From Martelella alba (GTDB taxonomy: Bacteria > Pseudomonadota > Alphaproteobacteria > Rhizobiales > Rhizobiaceae), in assembly GCF_006516955.1 (NCBI RefSeq), contig NZ_VHLG01000014.1, forward strand, positions 1-64,000: DNA of 64,000 nucleotides, written 5' to 3'. Under the pieces are notes generated by a model. That model ran no database searches, was not told the origin of the DNA, and saw nothing but the letters and a program-made list of their open reading frames with translations. Each line of letters opens with the position of its first letter. The first letter of the stretch is position 1. Both the position numbers and the translations under genes were made by a program. Shown piece by piece: positions 28,902 to 36,724 of this stretch.

Positions 28902-29855
28902 ATGCGCATTTCCACCAATATCCAGGGCGCGATCTTCATGATCCTCGCCATGGCCTGCTTCGCCGCCAACGACGCGACCGTCAAGCTCTTGACCAAAGAG
29001 ATTGGCATCGGCCAGATCATGTTCTTTCGCGGGATGTTCATTGTCCTGCTGGCGCTTGCCATTGCCTGGCGCGCGGGTGTTCTGGGCAGCGTGCGCAATG
29101 TCTTTCAGCCAAAAATCGTGATCCGCAGTTTCTGCGAACTTGTCGCAGCGGTAACCTATCTCGAAGCGCTGCGGCTGATGCCGCTTGCCAATGCCTCAGC
29201 GATCCAGCAGTCGCTGCCGCTCGCCGTCACGCTCGGGGCAGCGCTTTTCATGGGAGAACCGGTCGGCTGGCGCCGCTGGAGCGCCATTCTCGTTGGTTTT
29301 ATCGGCGTCCTGATCATCATTCGACCCGGCCCGGACGGCTTCGATACGGGCGCGATTTTCGTGATCATGGCGGTTTTCGGCGCGGCAACACGCGACCTCA
29401 TGACCAAAACCATCACCGCCTCTGTGCCGGCCATCGTCATCACCCTGTCCACCGCCCTGCTGCTGACGGCCGGAGGTGGCGTGATAGGAACGATTGAAGC
29501 CGACTGGAGCATGCTGACCGTTCCGATTCTGCTGAAACTGGTTCTGGCTGCGGCCTTTCTTCTGGGCGGCTATCAGTCGATCGTGGTTGCCGTGCGCAAG
29601 GCGGACATCTCCTATATCGCCCCCTTCCGCTATACCGGGCTTTTGTGGGCAGCACTTCTCGGCATGATCGTTTTTGCCAACTACCCCGATGCCCATGTGC
29701 TGACCGGCGGTGCGGTCATCGTCGCCGCCGGACTTTATTCCTTCCACCGCGAACGCAAGCGCGGTATCGCACCTCTGGCAGAGACCACCCAGCCCGGCCC
29801 TTCGGAGGGCGGCGGGCTGATCGTTCGCGCCCAGGAAGAGGCCAGCGAAAAATGA
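28902..29855 (+). CDS. DMT superfamily (EamA) permease
   Basis: The 317-residue protein has about ten membrane segments in two EamA repeats, typical of the drug/metabolite transporter superfamily. The first repeat runs from IFMILAMACFAANDATVKLL to about residue 140, and the second includes PFRYTGLLWAALLGMIVF. The substrate is unknown. I prefer the ATG at 28902 (MRISTNIQGAIF), since the first membrane segment follows at once; an ATG at 28854 would add 16 residues without a ribosome site. Its stop overlaps the mobA start (ATGA), so the two are probably translated together. That makes a link to cofactor or precursor transport possible, though unproven. Confidence 0.88.
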   Translation: MRISTNIQGAIFMILAMACFAANDATVKLLTKEIGIGQIMFFRGMFIVLLALAIAWRAGVLGSVRNVFQPKIVIRSFCELVAAVTYLEALRLMPLANASAIQQSLPLAVTLGAALFMGEPVGWRRWSAILVGFIGVLIIIRPGPDGFDTGAIFVIMAVFGAATRDLMTKTITASVPAIVITLSTALLLTAGGGVIGTIEADWSMLTVPILLKLVLAAAFLLGGYQSIVVAVRKADISYIAPFRYTGLLWAALLGMIVFANYPDAHVLTGGAVIVAAGLYSFHRERKRGIAPLAETTQPGPSEGGGLIVRAQEEASEK

Positions 29856-30472
29856 ACCTGCCCGTCCTCATTCTTGCCGGTGGCGCATCGCGCCGCATGG
29901 GTCGGGACAAGGCGGGGCTTATGCTCGACGGCGTAACACTTGCCGATCGCGCTGCGGCACGGCTTGCCGGCATGGCCAGCCCATTGCTCCTGAGCGCCGG
30001 ACCGCACAGCTGCCAAACCGATGGAACCATCACCCTTAGCGACCGGATCACGGGCTTTCAGGGCCCGCTTGCCGGTATTCATTCAGGCCTTTCCTGGCTC
30101 CTGGAACAAGGTCATGCAGCCTCGCATATGTTGTCCATTGCCGTGGATACGCCCTTCTTTCCTGAAAATCTTGCCACGGCATTTCTGGCAGAAAATCCGG
30201 CCTCGGATGAAATCATACTGGCCGCATCGGACGGCAGACAACACCCGGTATTCGCGCTCTGGCCGCTCAGTTTGACACATATGCTTGAGCAGTTTCTTCT
30301 TGTGCCCGGCAACCGGCGGGTCATGGCCTTCATCGCGGCCCATCGCCATCGCGCAGTCGCCTTTTCCGAGATCGAAACGCCCCTCGGAGTGATTGATCCC
30401 TTTTTCAACATCAACACTGAAGCGGATCTTGCCACGGCGGCCCGCTTCGCGCCGTATTTTTCAAAGATGTGA
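29852..30472 (+). CDS. mobA: Molybdenum cofactor guanylyltransferase MobA
   Basis: MobA joins GMP to molybdopterin to make the guanine dinucleotide form of the cofactor. The 206-residue protein carries the nucleotidyltransferase motif LAGGASRRMGRDK at residues 8-20, FQGPLAGIHSGL and a VDTPFFP metal site. AGGAAGAG lies upstream, and the ATG overlaps the preceding stop by four bases. In many relatives mobB follows, but here the next gene is a methyltransferase. Confidence 0.95.
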   Translation: MNLPVLILAGGASRRMGRDKAGLMLDGVTLADRAAARLAGMASPLLLSAGPHSCQTDGTITLSDRITGFQGPLAGIHSGLSWLLEQGHAASHMLSIAVDTPFFPENLATAFLAENPASDEIILAASDGRQHPVFALWPLSLTHMLEQFLLVPGNRRVMAFIAAHRHRAVAFSEIETPLGVIDPFFNINTEADLATAARFAPYFSKM

Positions 30473-30535
30473 AACTGGTTGCGCCACGCACCGATCCGCC
30501 CTAAAGCGATTCCAACTGATTGCGCGAGGATGACC

Positions 30536-31357
30536 ATGGCAAAGAAGATAGACGAGCAAAAGCTGGCCGAGGCCTACAACCATGCGCTGGCGCTGGAAAA
30601 GGCGGGGTCCTTCGAGCTTGCAGCCGAAGCCTATCGCCGGGTTCTGGCGCTTGATCCCGATGATCATGGCGGAGCGGCCGTGCGCCTTGCCGCCATGGGC
30701 TACGGCGATACGCCGGAAAAGGCGCCCGACGCCTATGTCGAAACGCTGTTCGATCAGCATGCCGATGATTTCGAGGATATTCTCGTTGAAAAACTCGGCT
30801 ATTGCGTGCCGCTGATGATCCGCCAGCGTTTTCAGACACTGGAGACCGGCCCCTTCTACCGCATGCTCGATCTCGGCTGCGGCACGGGCCTTGCCGGTGG
30901 TGCTCTGCGCGATATGGTCGACGATATTACCGGCCTCGATATTTCCGAAAACATGGTGCGTATCGCCCATGAGAAAGACCTCTACGAGACGCTATATGTC
31001 GCGGAAGTGGAGGATTTTCTCGATGACAATGACGAGGAAGCCTTCGATCTGGTGGTCGCGGCTGACGTCCTGCCCTATCTCGGACGGCTGGAGCCGATGT
31101 TCTTCGGCGTTGCCGAAAACATGGTCGAAGGCGGCGTCTTCGCTTTCTCCGCAGAGACCCTGCCAGACATGGTTCTCGGCGAAAAGCCCTTCATGGTCGG
31201 CCCGCATCAGCGCTTTGCCCATGCACGCAGCTATATCGAGGAAAGGCTGGAGGCGACCGGTTTCGATCTGGTCGAGATCACCGATATCAATGTGCGTTTT
31301 GAAAATGGTGAACCGACACCCGGCTATCTCGTCATCGCCCGCTATCAGGGATCGTGA
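30536..31357 (+). CDS. TPR-containing SAM-dependent methyltransferase
   Basis: The 273-residue protein has a TPR-like pair of helices (residues 8-45, EAYNHALALEKAGSFELAAE) followed by a class I methyltransferase domain with SAM motif LDLGCGTGLA at 111-120 and GLDISENMVRIAHEK. The substrate is not known. Two ATGs lie close together (30530, 30536). GAGG abuts the first, so the second, with six-base spacing, is the likely start. The 3' end overlaps the convergent yidD by 13 bases. Confidence 0.9.
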   Translation: MAKKIDEQKLAEAYNHALALEKAGSFELAAEAYRRVLALDPDDHGGAAVRLAAMGYGDTPEKAPDAYVETLFDQHADDFEDILVEKLGYCVPLMIRQRFQTLETGPFYRMLDLGCGTGLAGGALRDMVDDITGLDISENMVRIAHEKDLYETLYVAEVEDFLDDNDEEAFDLVVAADVLPYLGRLEPMFFGVAENMVEGGVFAFSAETLPDMVLGEKPFMVGPHQRFAHARSYIEERLEATGFDLVEITDINVRFENGEPTPGYLVIARYQGS

Positions 31358-31713
31358 CGCCGCCCGAGCGCCCAATAACGCCACGGCTGATACCAGCGCA
31401 CCGAGGGATCCAGCGTCTCAGGTACCGGGTCGAACCCATGGGTTCCGCCCGGACCGCAGCGTGAGACCCTGAACAGGGTGAGAAATCCGCCGCGCCACAG
31501 GCCGTGCCGCGCAATCGCCTCATAACCATATTCCGAACAGGTCGGCATGTGGCGGCAGGACTGGCCGACAAGGCTGGAAAGCGTCACCTGATACGCCCGG
31601 ATCAGTGCCATGCCGAAAAGGCGTCCGGGTGTCTTGCGAAACGGGCCGCTGTAATTGCGCGAATACGGCTTTTTTTCGTGACTGTGCGGATGATTATGGC
31701 CTGATGCGCACAT
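31345..31713 (-). CDS. yidD: Membrane protein insertion efficiency factor YidD
   Basis: YidD is a small inner-membrane-associated protein that helps YidC insert proteins. The 122-residue product has the family core ALIRAYQVTLSSLVGQSCRH, PTCSEYGYEAIARHG and RVSRCGPGGTHGFDPVP. The His-rich N-terminal extension (HNHPHSHEKK) is longer than in most YidD. It follows the Fe-S scaffold gene by five bases, not the rpmH-rnpA group seen in many bacteria. Confidence 0.95.
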   Translation of the reverse strand: MCASGHNHPHSHEKKPYSRNYSGPFRKTPGRLFGMALIRAYQVTLSSLVGQSCRHMPTCSEYGYEAIARHGLWRGGFLTLFRVSRCGPGGTHGFDPVPETLDPSVRWYQPWRYWALGRRHDP

Positions 31714-31718
31714 CGCCG

Positions 31719-32171
31719 TCAGACCGCCTTTTCCTGTGATCTTCCGTCGCTCGTCTCAAGGCTGCCAAGCGCCTTCACCGTTGCCTCGAACGTCAGCATC
31801 ACCGATCCGTGGCGGGCGGGATAATCCTTGACGGGTTGAAGACAGCGCATTTCCGCGAACCGGCCATCAGGGCCGTCACCACCGTCTTTCAGCATCGCCC
31901 ACATGGCTTCGCGTGCCTGGCGGATTTCCGCGGGGCTCGCCCCGATGATCGTCTTCGCCATGATCGACGCCGCAGCCTGACCGAGCGCACAGGCCTTGAC
32001 CTCGTGGGAAAAATCGCTGATCCGTCCGCCATCAAACTTCAGATAGACTGTCATGCGCGAACCGCAAAGCCTTGAGTGAGCATCCGCCGAACAATCCGCC
32101 GCCTCAAGCCGGCCTGACCGGGTCAGATTGCCCGCATAAGACAGGATTTTCGCTGAATAGATATCGTCCAT
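31719..32171 (-). CDS. U-type iron-sulfur cluster scaffold (IscU/SufU-like)
   Basis: The 150-residue protein has the IscU/SufU fold signature with three cluster-ligand cysteines: Cys36 (SRLCGSRM), Cys61 (ACALGQAA) and Cys110 (MRCLQPVKDYPARH). It would carry nascent Fe-S clusters, or take part in sulfur transfer as SufU does. The start at 32171 (MDDIYSAKILSYAG) gives the usual N-terminus; upstream codons in the frame do not. It forms a two-gene unit with yidD and is divergent from hisI. Confidence 0.88.
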   Translation of the reverse strand: MDDIYSAKILSYAGNLTRSGRLEAADCSADAHSRLCGSRMTVYLKFDGGRISDFSHEVKACALGQAAASIMAKTIIGASPAEIRQAREAMWAMLKDGGDGPDGRFAEMRCLQPVKDYPARHGSVMLTFEATVKALGSLETSDGRSQEKAV

Positions 32172-32282
32172 CACTTCACCGCTTTGCAGGAGGCAGCTTA
32201 AGCCTCGACGCCATTCACCTGACATAGGCGTCACGTCAGGCCAGTGCAATGCCCCCGATGTTCCCGATGTGATCAACAGAGA

Positions 32283-32312
32283 TTGCCAAAGGATACCGAA
32301 CCATCCTATCTA
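32283..32312 (+). promoter_or_regulatory. Possible promoter of hisI
   Basis: TTGCCA (32283-32288) and TATCTA (32307-32312) lie 18 bases apart, 23 bases before the hisI ATG. GAGGAAAG then serves as the ribosome site. The match is moderate. Confidence 0.45.
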
Positions 32313-32335
32313 GTTCGCAACACAGAGGAAAGAGC

Positions 32336-32788
32336 ATGATCCCATTTGACACGCCGCCCGAAGACAAGTCCGAGCTTGATGAAGCCACCGTCTTCACCCC
32401 GCGTTTCGATGAACACGGCCTCGTCACAGCCGTCGTCACCGACATCCGGGACGGCGCGGTACTGATGCTCGCCCATATGAATGCCGAAGCGCTGTCGCTG
32501 ACGCTGGAGACCGGTGTCGCCCATTATTACAGCCGTTCGCGCGCCAAAATCTGGAAGAAGGGCGAAACTTCGGGCAATCTGCAGCATGTCGAGGCCATTC
32601 TTGCCGATTGCGATCAGGACGCCGTCTTGCTGAAGGTTCGCGTGGCCGGCCACGACGCCGCGTGCCATACCGGACGGCGGTCCTGCTTCTATCGTGCCAT
32701 TACCGTTGCCGATGGCAAGGCAGCGCTCAACTCAATCGACGACCGCCGCGCCTTCGACCCGGCGGAAGTCTATGGCCACAAGCACTGA
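32336..32788 (+). CDS. hisI: Phosphoribosyl-AMP cyclohydrolase
   Basis: HisI opens the adenine ring of phosphoribosyl-AMP, the third step of histidine synthesis, using zinc. The 150-residue protein is the single-domain form without the HisE pyrophosphohydrolase fused. Conserved parts include [34 protein letters not shown], the metal-binding [11 protein letters not shown] and [19 protein letters not shown] lies six bases upstream of the ATG. It stands apart from other his genes and is convergent with the CBS gene nine bases on. Confidence 0.97.
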   Translation: MIPFDTPPEDKSELDEATVFTPRFDEHGLVTAVVTDIRDGAVLMLAHMNAEALSLTLETGVAHYYSRSRAKIWKKGETSGNLQHVEAILADCDQDAVLLKVRVAGHDAACHTGRRSCFYRAITVADGKAALNSIDDRRAFDPAEVYGHKH

Positions 32789-32797
32789 GCGCGCCGC

Positions 32798-33232
32798 TTA
32801 GCTCGCCAGATAGGATTTGATGTGCTCGGCTTCCATCAGCACTTCACGGATGCGTGACTTGACCACATCACCGATGGATACGATGCCGGCAAGCTTGCCG
32901 TTTTCCTCAACGGGAACATGACGGAAATGCTTGTCAGTCATCACTTCCATCAACTGGTTGACGGTCGTGCCCTCATCGCAGCGAAACACATTCTCGGTCA
33001 TGCCTTCGGCAACCGGCCGGGTAAGACACTTATCGCCATGTTTGCCGATCGAAGCGACCAGATCGCGCTCGGTGAAGATGCCCTGGATATGCATCGCATC
33101 ATCGACAACAACAACAGCGCCGATCCGGCTCTGGTGAAGTGTCGACGCGACTTCCCCGATCGTTGTCATACGCCCTACGGTGACGACATCGCGCCCCTTT
33201 TCATCCAGTATCATTCTGACGGTGATGACCAT
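32798..33232 (-). CDS. CBS-pair domain protein
   Basis: The 144-residue protein consists almost only of two CBS domains (about 5-65 and 75-132), with the repeated pattern IQGIFTERDLVASIGKHGD and LAGIVSIGDVVKSRIREVL. CBS pairs bind adenosyl ligands such as AMP, ATP or SAM and regulate partner proteins. No catalytic domain is attached. The target is unknown. Confidence 0.92.
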   Translation of the reverse strand: MVITVRMILDEKGRDVVTVGRMTTIGEVASTLHQSRIGAVVVVDDAMHIQGIFTERDLVASIGKHGDKCLTRPVAEGMTENVFRCDEGTTVNQLMEVMTDKHFRHVPVEENGKLAGIVSIGDVVKSRIREVLMEAEHIKSYLAS

Positions 33233-33345
33233 CTACGCCTCCTTCGCTAAATGCCGCCGCCCTCCCGTGACGGGACAAGCCATGATGGTGCATGAGAGGC
33301 CGGGCAATAGCAAGAGCAAGCGCCCCGTGGCGCCCTGATCAAAGA

Positions 33346-34077
33346 TCAGAAGCGCAGCACGCGCGGCGTGCGGTGATCGAACAGCGGAAAAGCCAGAAAA
33401 CCAAACAGGAACCCGCCAATATGGGCCTGCCAGGCAACATCTGCAGCATCAACGCCGACCAGTCCAAAGCCGGCGGCAACGGCAAGATTACCGATCAGCC
33501 AGACCAGCACGAAGGCTCTTGCCGTCTTGTTCTGCGCCACCTGGATGATGGAAAGCCGCGGATTGATATGGGCGTGGACGCTGAAGGCTCCGCGCGGCGT
33601 GAAGACGAATCGGCAGGCAGCCCCCATATAGGCGGAGACGACACCCGACGCGCCGATCAGGATTTCGGGCGAGCCCCAGTTCAACGCGGCAAAGAAAAAG
33701 GCTGAAAAAACCGCACTCACTATCCAGAGGATCGCAAATCGAAGCGACCCGATGCGATTGGCCACAGGTGCGCCGAAAATCGCCAGCCAGATGCTGTTGA
33801 AGATGATATGCGTCCAGCTGCCATGCAGAAGCGAATAGGTCACCGGAGACCAAAGCCAGGCCAGACCCTGCTGATCGAGCGGAAGGGAATAGCGGCCAGC
33901 GATGAAGCCAAACCGCATCCAAAGAACAGAACGACCAGAAAAATCAATAACATATTGCTGAAACAGGAAAACCACGAACAGCACCGCCAGTGACGCGATA
34001 ACCGCAGGCGGCAGGTTGACCGGCGGGTTGGACGGCGGCTTTTGGCCATGGGGCGGCCGGGCAAAGGGAGATGACAT
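33346..34077 (-). CDS. Rhomboid family intramembrane serine protease
   Basis: The 243-residue protein has at least six membrane segments and the rhomboid dyad: Ser144 in IGASGVVSAYMGA and His219 in WQAHIGGFLFGF. The loop-1 region carries YSLLHGSWTHIIFNSIWL, the family's H-x2-N-type sequence. Rhomboids cut other membrane proteins within or near their transmembrane helices. The substrate is unknown. The Pro-rich cytoplasmic N-terminus (about 25 residues) precedes the first segment. Confidence 0.94.
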   Translation of the reverse strand: MSSPFARPPHGQKPPSNPPVNLPPAVIASLAVLFVVFLFQQYVIDFSGRSVLWMRFGFIAGRYSLPLDQQGLAWLWSPVTYSLLHGSWTHIIFNSIWLAIFGAPVANRIGSLRFAILWIVSAVFSAFFFAALNWGSPEILIGASGVVSAYMGAACRFVFTPRGAFSVHAHINPRLSIIQVAQNKTARAFVLVWLIGNLAVAAGFGLVGVDAADVAWQAHIGGFLFGFLAFPLFDHRTPRVLRF

Positions 34078-34446
34078 GGCAGGCGATCTTTCCGTGTTAT
34101 GCGCCGTTCGGGTTTAGCGCAAACAGCAGATATTTCAAAGTCCGGCCACCTCGCAAGGCCGCCGCCCGCCAGAGCGCTCCGGGACAACGCCGCCCCATGG
34201 TAGCCTGATCGTGATTTTTGAGTTATAAAACCAGGCGTTGACGCAAATGAGCAAAAGCTGAGCACGAGCTTCTGTTTTTGGACGATTACGTTAACGAATT
34301 GGGGGGTGATAGACCAATCCTTAAGTCTTTGTTCACCGTGTTGAGATCAGAATAAAGGGTGCTCTGGCTCGCTGAAGGCGCCGGCGCTATCATCGGCGCA
34401 GTCTTCGCCAGGAATTTTAACGCCAGCTTCCGCAAGAGTATTTCTA
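34078..34446. other. Gene-free divergent region between the rhomboid and carboxypeptidase genes
   Basis: These 369 bases lie between two divergent genes, so they should hold both promoters. The middle (34,215-34,330) is richer in A and T than its surroundings. A TTGACG at 34237 is the best -35-like box for the rightward gene, but no good -10 follows at normal spacing. I see no gene, repeat or RNA. Confidence 0.5.
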
Positions 34447-35925
34447 ATGCTGCAAGAGGCTTTTCGCCGCTTTCGCCTGAGTTCCGTAAACGCCGTGCTC
34501 ACCTTTGTGTTCACGTGTGTCGTTATTTCGACGGCTTTTCCCGCCATCAGCGCTGCGGATACCAATGATGCCGCCATCGTGGTTGACGCCAATACGGGCA
34601 AGGTTCTCTACAGCGAGAACCCTGATGCTCGGCGTTTTCCGGCATCCCTGACCAAGATGATGACGCTCTATCTGATGTTTGAGGCCATCGACAACGGACA
34701 GCTCACGCTGAACAGCAAGATTACATTCTCCAAGAATGCATCGGCGCAGCCGCCGACCAAGCTTGGCATTCGCCCGGGCGGCAGCATCACCGTCCAGACT
34801 GCCATCTATTCGCTGATTACCCGTTCGGCCAATGATGTTGCTGTTGCAGTGGCAGAGGATATGGGCGGCTCGGTGTCCGGATTCGCCAATATGATGAACA
34901 ACAAGGCCCGTTCGCTCGGCATGACGAACACCCATTATGAGAACCCGAACGGCCTGCCGAACAGCCGCCACGTCACCACGGCGCGCGATCAGGCCAAACT
35001 CGGCCTCGCGCTGCGTCAGCACTTCCCGGAGTATTATAAGTACTTCTCGACGACGAGCTTCAAATACGGCAACACCTCGATTGCCAATCATAACCATATG
35101 CTGGGTACGGAAAACGGCATTCGCATTGACGGCATCAAGACCGGCTACACTAATGCGTCGGGCTTCAACATTGCCACCTCCGCCACCATGGGCAACCGTT
35201 CGATCGTCGCGGTGGTCATGGGTGGTTCGACGGCAGCCAGCCGCGACAAATGGGCTGACCGGCTGATCACATCCTACATGAAGAAGGCTTCGAACTCGCG
35301 GAAGAAGAGCTATGTCATCGCCCGCGCCTCAACGCCGCGCACCATTGCGATGGACAAGTTTCCGGACAATCCGCCAATTCCCTACCAGCGCCCTGTCGCC
35401 GATAGTGGGATCGCACTTGCCTATGCGTCTGCCGACGAGCCGGTCCCCGCGCCTGCTCCTGCCGTCTCCGGCCTTTCCGGCCCGCAGGCTGATCTGATCG
35501 CCAATGTGCCGATCCCCACAGAACGTGCGCCCGCCAAATCGGATGAGCCGCTGACGGTGGAAGATGTACTGGCCTCTGCCAATCATGCTGTCGACGCCGT
35601 CGGCGAGGCAATCGTTCCAGCGGCAAACGCTGCTCAGCCGGCACCTGACAAGACGCTGACGACCCAGTCGATCGGTGTCCAGGGCTGGGTTGTTCAGGTC
35701 GGCACGGCCGCCACTGTTGAGGGCGCCAATGCCATTCTGGAGCGCACCAAAACCCAGGCGGACGGCACACTGAAATCCACCAAGGCCTATACGCTGGCCT
35801 ATAATAGTGGTGGTCAGCAGCTTTATCGCGCCCGCTTCGCCGGTTTCTCCGACGAGCAGGAAGCGGTCAATGCCTGCCTGGTTCTCAAGCGCAACGGCGT
35901 CGAATGCTGGGCCAGCCTGCAGTAG
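34447..35925 (+). CDS. D-alanyl-D-alanine carboxypeptidase (S11/PBP5 type) with SPOR domain
   Basis: This periplasmic enzyme trims the terminal D-Ala from peptidoglycan stem peptides. The three penicillin-binding motifs are intact: SLTK at 67-70, SAN at 127-129 and KTG at 231-233. A signal peptide covers residues 1-37 (cleavage near AISA-AD). A long Pro/Ala-rich linker (about 290-405) leads to a C-terminal SPOR domain (GWVVQVGTAATVEGANAILE to the end), which binds glycan strands stripped of peptides and directs proteins to the division site. At 492 residues it is longer than E. coli DacA because of that tail. The ribosome site (AAGAG) is weak and distant. Confidence 0.95.
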   Translation: MLQEAFRRFRLSSVNAVLTFVFTCVVISTAFPAISAADTNDAAIVVDANTGKVLYSENPDARRFPASLTKMMTLYLMFEAIDNGQLTLNSKITFSKNASAQPPTKLGIRPGGSITVQTAIYSLITRSANDVAVAVAEDMGGSVSGFANMMNNKARSLGMTNTHYENPNGLPNSRHVTTARDQAKLGLALRQHFPEYYKYFSTTSFKYGNTSIANHNHMLGTENGIRIDGIKTGYTNASGFNIATSATMGNRSIVAVVMGGSTAASRDKWADRLITSYMKKASNSRKKSYVIARASTPRTIAMDKFPDNPPIPYQRPVADSGIALAYASADEPVPAPAPAVSGLSGPQADLIANVPIPTERAPAKSDEPLTVEDVLASANHAVDAVGEAIVPAANAAQPAPDKTLTTQSIGVQGWVVQVGTAATVEGANAILERTKTQADGTLKSTKAYTLAYNSGGQQLYRARFAGFSDEQEAVNACLVLKRNGVECWASLQ

Positions 35926-35958
35926 GCCCGCTTCCAAAAAATCGCCACAATCCGGACA

Positions 35959-35990
35959 AAAAGCCGCCTTTTCAACAAAAGGCGGCTTTT
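35959..35990 (+). terminator. Rho-independent terminator after the carboxypeptidase gene
   Basis: A perfect 14-bp stem (35959-35972 with 35977-35990) with loop CAAC and a final T-run lies 34 bases after the stop. It could act in both directions. Confidence 0.92.
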
Positions 35991-36112
35991 ATCATAAACA
36001 CATTCTAAAGATTTACTGCTTACCTTGGGTGTCAGCGGTTCCATCAGAACCGTCAGGCGCGTGCCGAAAGCACCGCCGTCAGAACCTCGAATTTATCGAC
36101 ACGAGGCATGAC

Positions 36113-36376
36113 GTGACCAGGAAACAGCACTCCGATACCCTTACACCCGCGCCGGGCGATCATCGGCGAAACACGTTCAATCCGCTTTCAGAGGCCGCGG
36201 CACGGCTCGCGGATTATGCGCGCGCACAGGGACGATCACGGGCACGCGAGCTGGTGGGGCTGCTGGTCAGTCAGGGCGCCCGTGCAGCGCGTCATGCCGA
36301 GCCGCCGGTCAGAATCCACATCTATCTCCCGGAAGATGACCGCGGTATCCGGCCGATCAATCTCAGACTTCGCTGA
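36113..36376 (+). CDS. Small hypothetical protein (87 residues, GTG start)
   Basis: I do not recognise this protein. The frame from a GTG at 36113, with GAGG six bases upstream, gives 87 basic residues. They include NPLSEAAARLADYARAQGRS and RARELVGLLVSQGARAARH, which form two helices, and then PVRIHIYLPEDDRGIRP. The strong G/C preference at third positions from about 36180 on resembles neighbouring genes and supports real coding. It lies between the carboxypeptidase terminator and a minus-strand terminator hairpin. Overprediction remains possible. Confidence 0.5.
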   Translation: MTRKQHSDTLTPAPGDHRRNTFNPLSEAAARLADYARAQGRSRARELVGLLVSQGARAARHAEPPVRIHIYLPEDDRGIRPINLRLR

Positions 36377-36424
36377 CAGTCATAAGAGAGCCTGATCCGA
36401 TTTCGGGCTTCAGTTTATCCGTGT

Positions 36425-36449
36425 AAAAAAGGCGCATCGAACGATGCGC
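36425..36449 (-). terminator. Minus-strand terminator hairpin, left of the palindromic element
   Basis: GCGCATC (36432-36438) pairs with GATGCGC (36443-36449) around GAAC, and on the minus strand it is followed by six T (36430-36425). It is nearly the same sequence as the hairpin at 36657-36683 and would be a second stop for transcripts of the OmpA-lipoprotein gene. Confidence 0.75.
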
Positions 36450-36508
36450 ATCAGACCGCTGACAAAATGATTCAGATTGTCTGTTTGGGAGGATCACTAC
36501 CCCTCCGT

Positions 36509-36624
36509 CGTCATCCCCGTGCTTGTCACGGGGATCCAGGCTCTTCAGTGCATCGGATTAGAGAGTCTTTCGCCGCGCGGACGCGCGTCTGTTGGATGCC
36601 TGTGGACCAAGCACAGGCATGACG
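36509..36624. repeat. 116-bp imperfect palindromic repeat element
   Basis: The outer ends CGTCAT (36509-36514) and ATGACG (36619-36624) are inverted repeats. Inside are two perfect hairpins: ATCCCCGTG/CACGGGGAT (36513-36521 with 36527-36535) and ATGCCTGTG/CACAGGCAT (36596-36604 with 36612-36620), plus ATCCA/TGGAT pairing (36534-36538 with 36593-36597). The whole can fold as one branched structure. The sequence type (TCATCCCCGTGCTTGTCACG) resembles dispersed intergenic palindromic repeats known in alphaproteobacterial genomes. It lies in a noncoding gap. No second copy was noticed in the window. Confidence 0.75.
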
Positions 36625-36656
36625 TTAGAGAAGGGATAGGGTTTGTCAGCAATATG

Positions 36657-36683
36657 AAAGGCGCCTCGAACGAAGCGCCTTTT
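36657..36683 (-). terminator. Terminator of the OmpA-lipoprotein gene, right of the palindromic element
   Basis: AAAGGCGC (36657-36664) pairs with GCGCCTTT (36675-36682). On the minus strand it lies about 40 bases after the stop at 36725 and follows another GC-rich 9-bp hairpin (36697-36705 with 36710-36718). Confidence 0.75.
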
Positions 36684-36724
36684 GGCATTTAGGAGCGGCA
36701 GGGCGAAACCGCCCTGCCCCGTAA

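Noticed and set aside
34230-34330. Possible CtrA binding site near GTTAAC before the carboxypeptidase gene
   Set aside because: The second TTAA half-site is not at the seven-base spacing.
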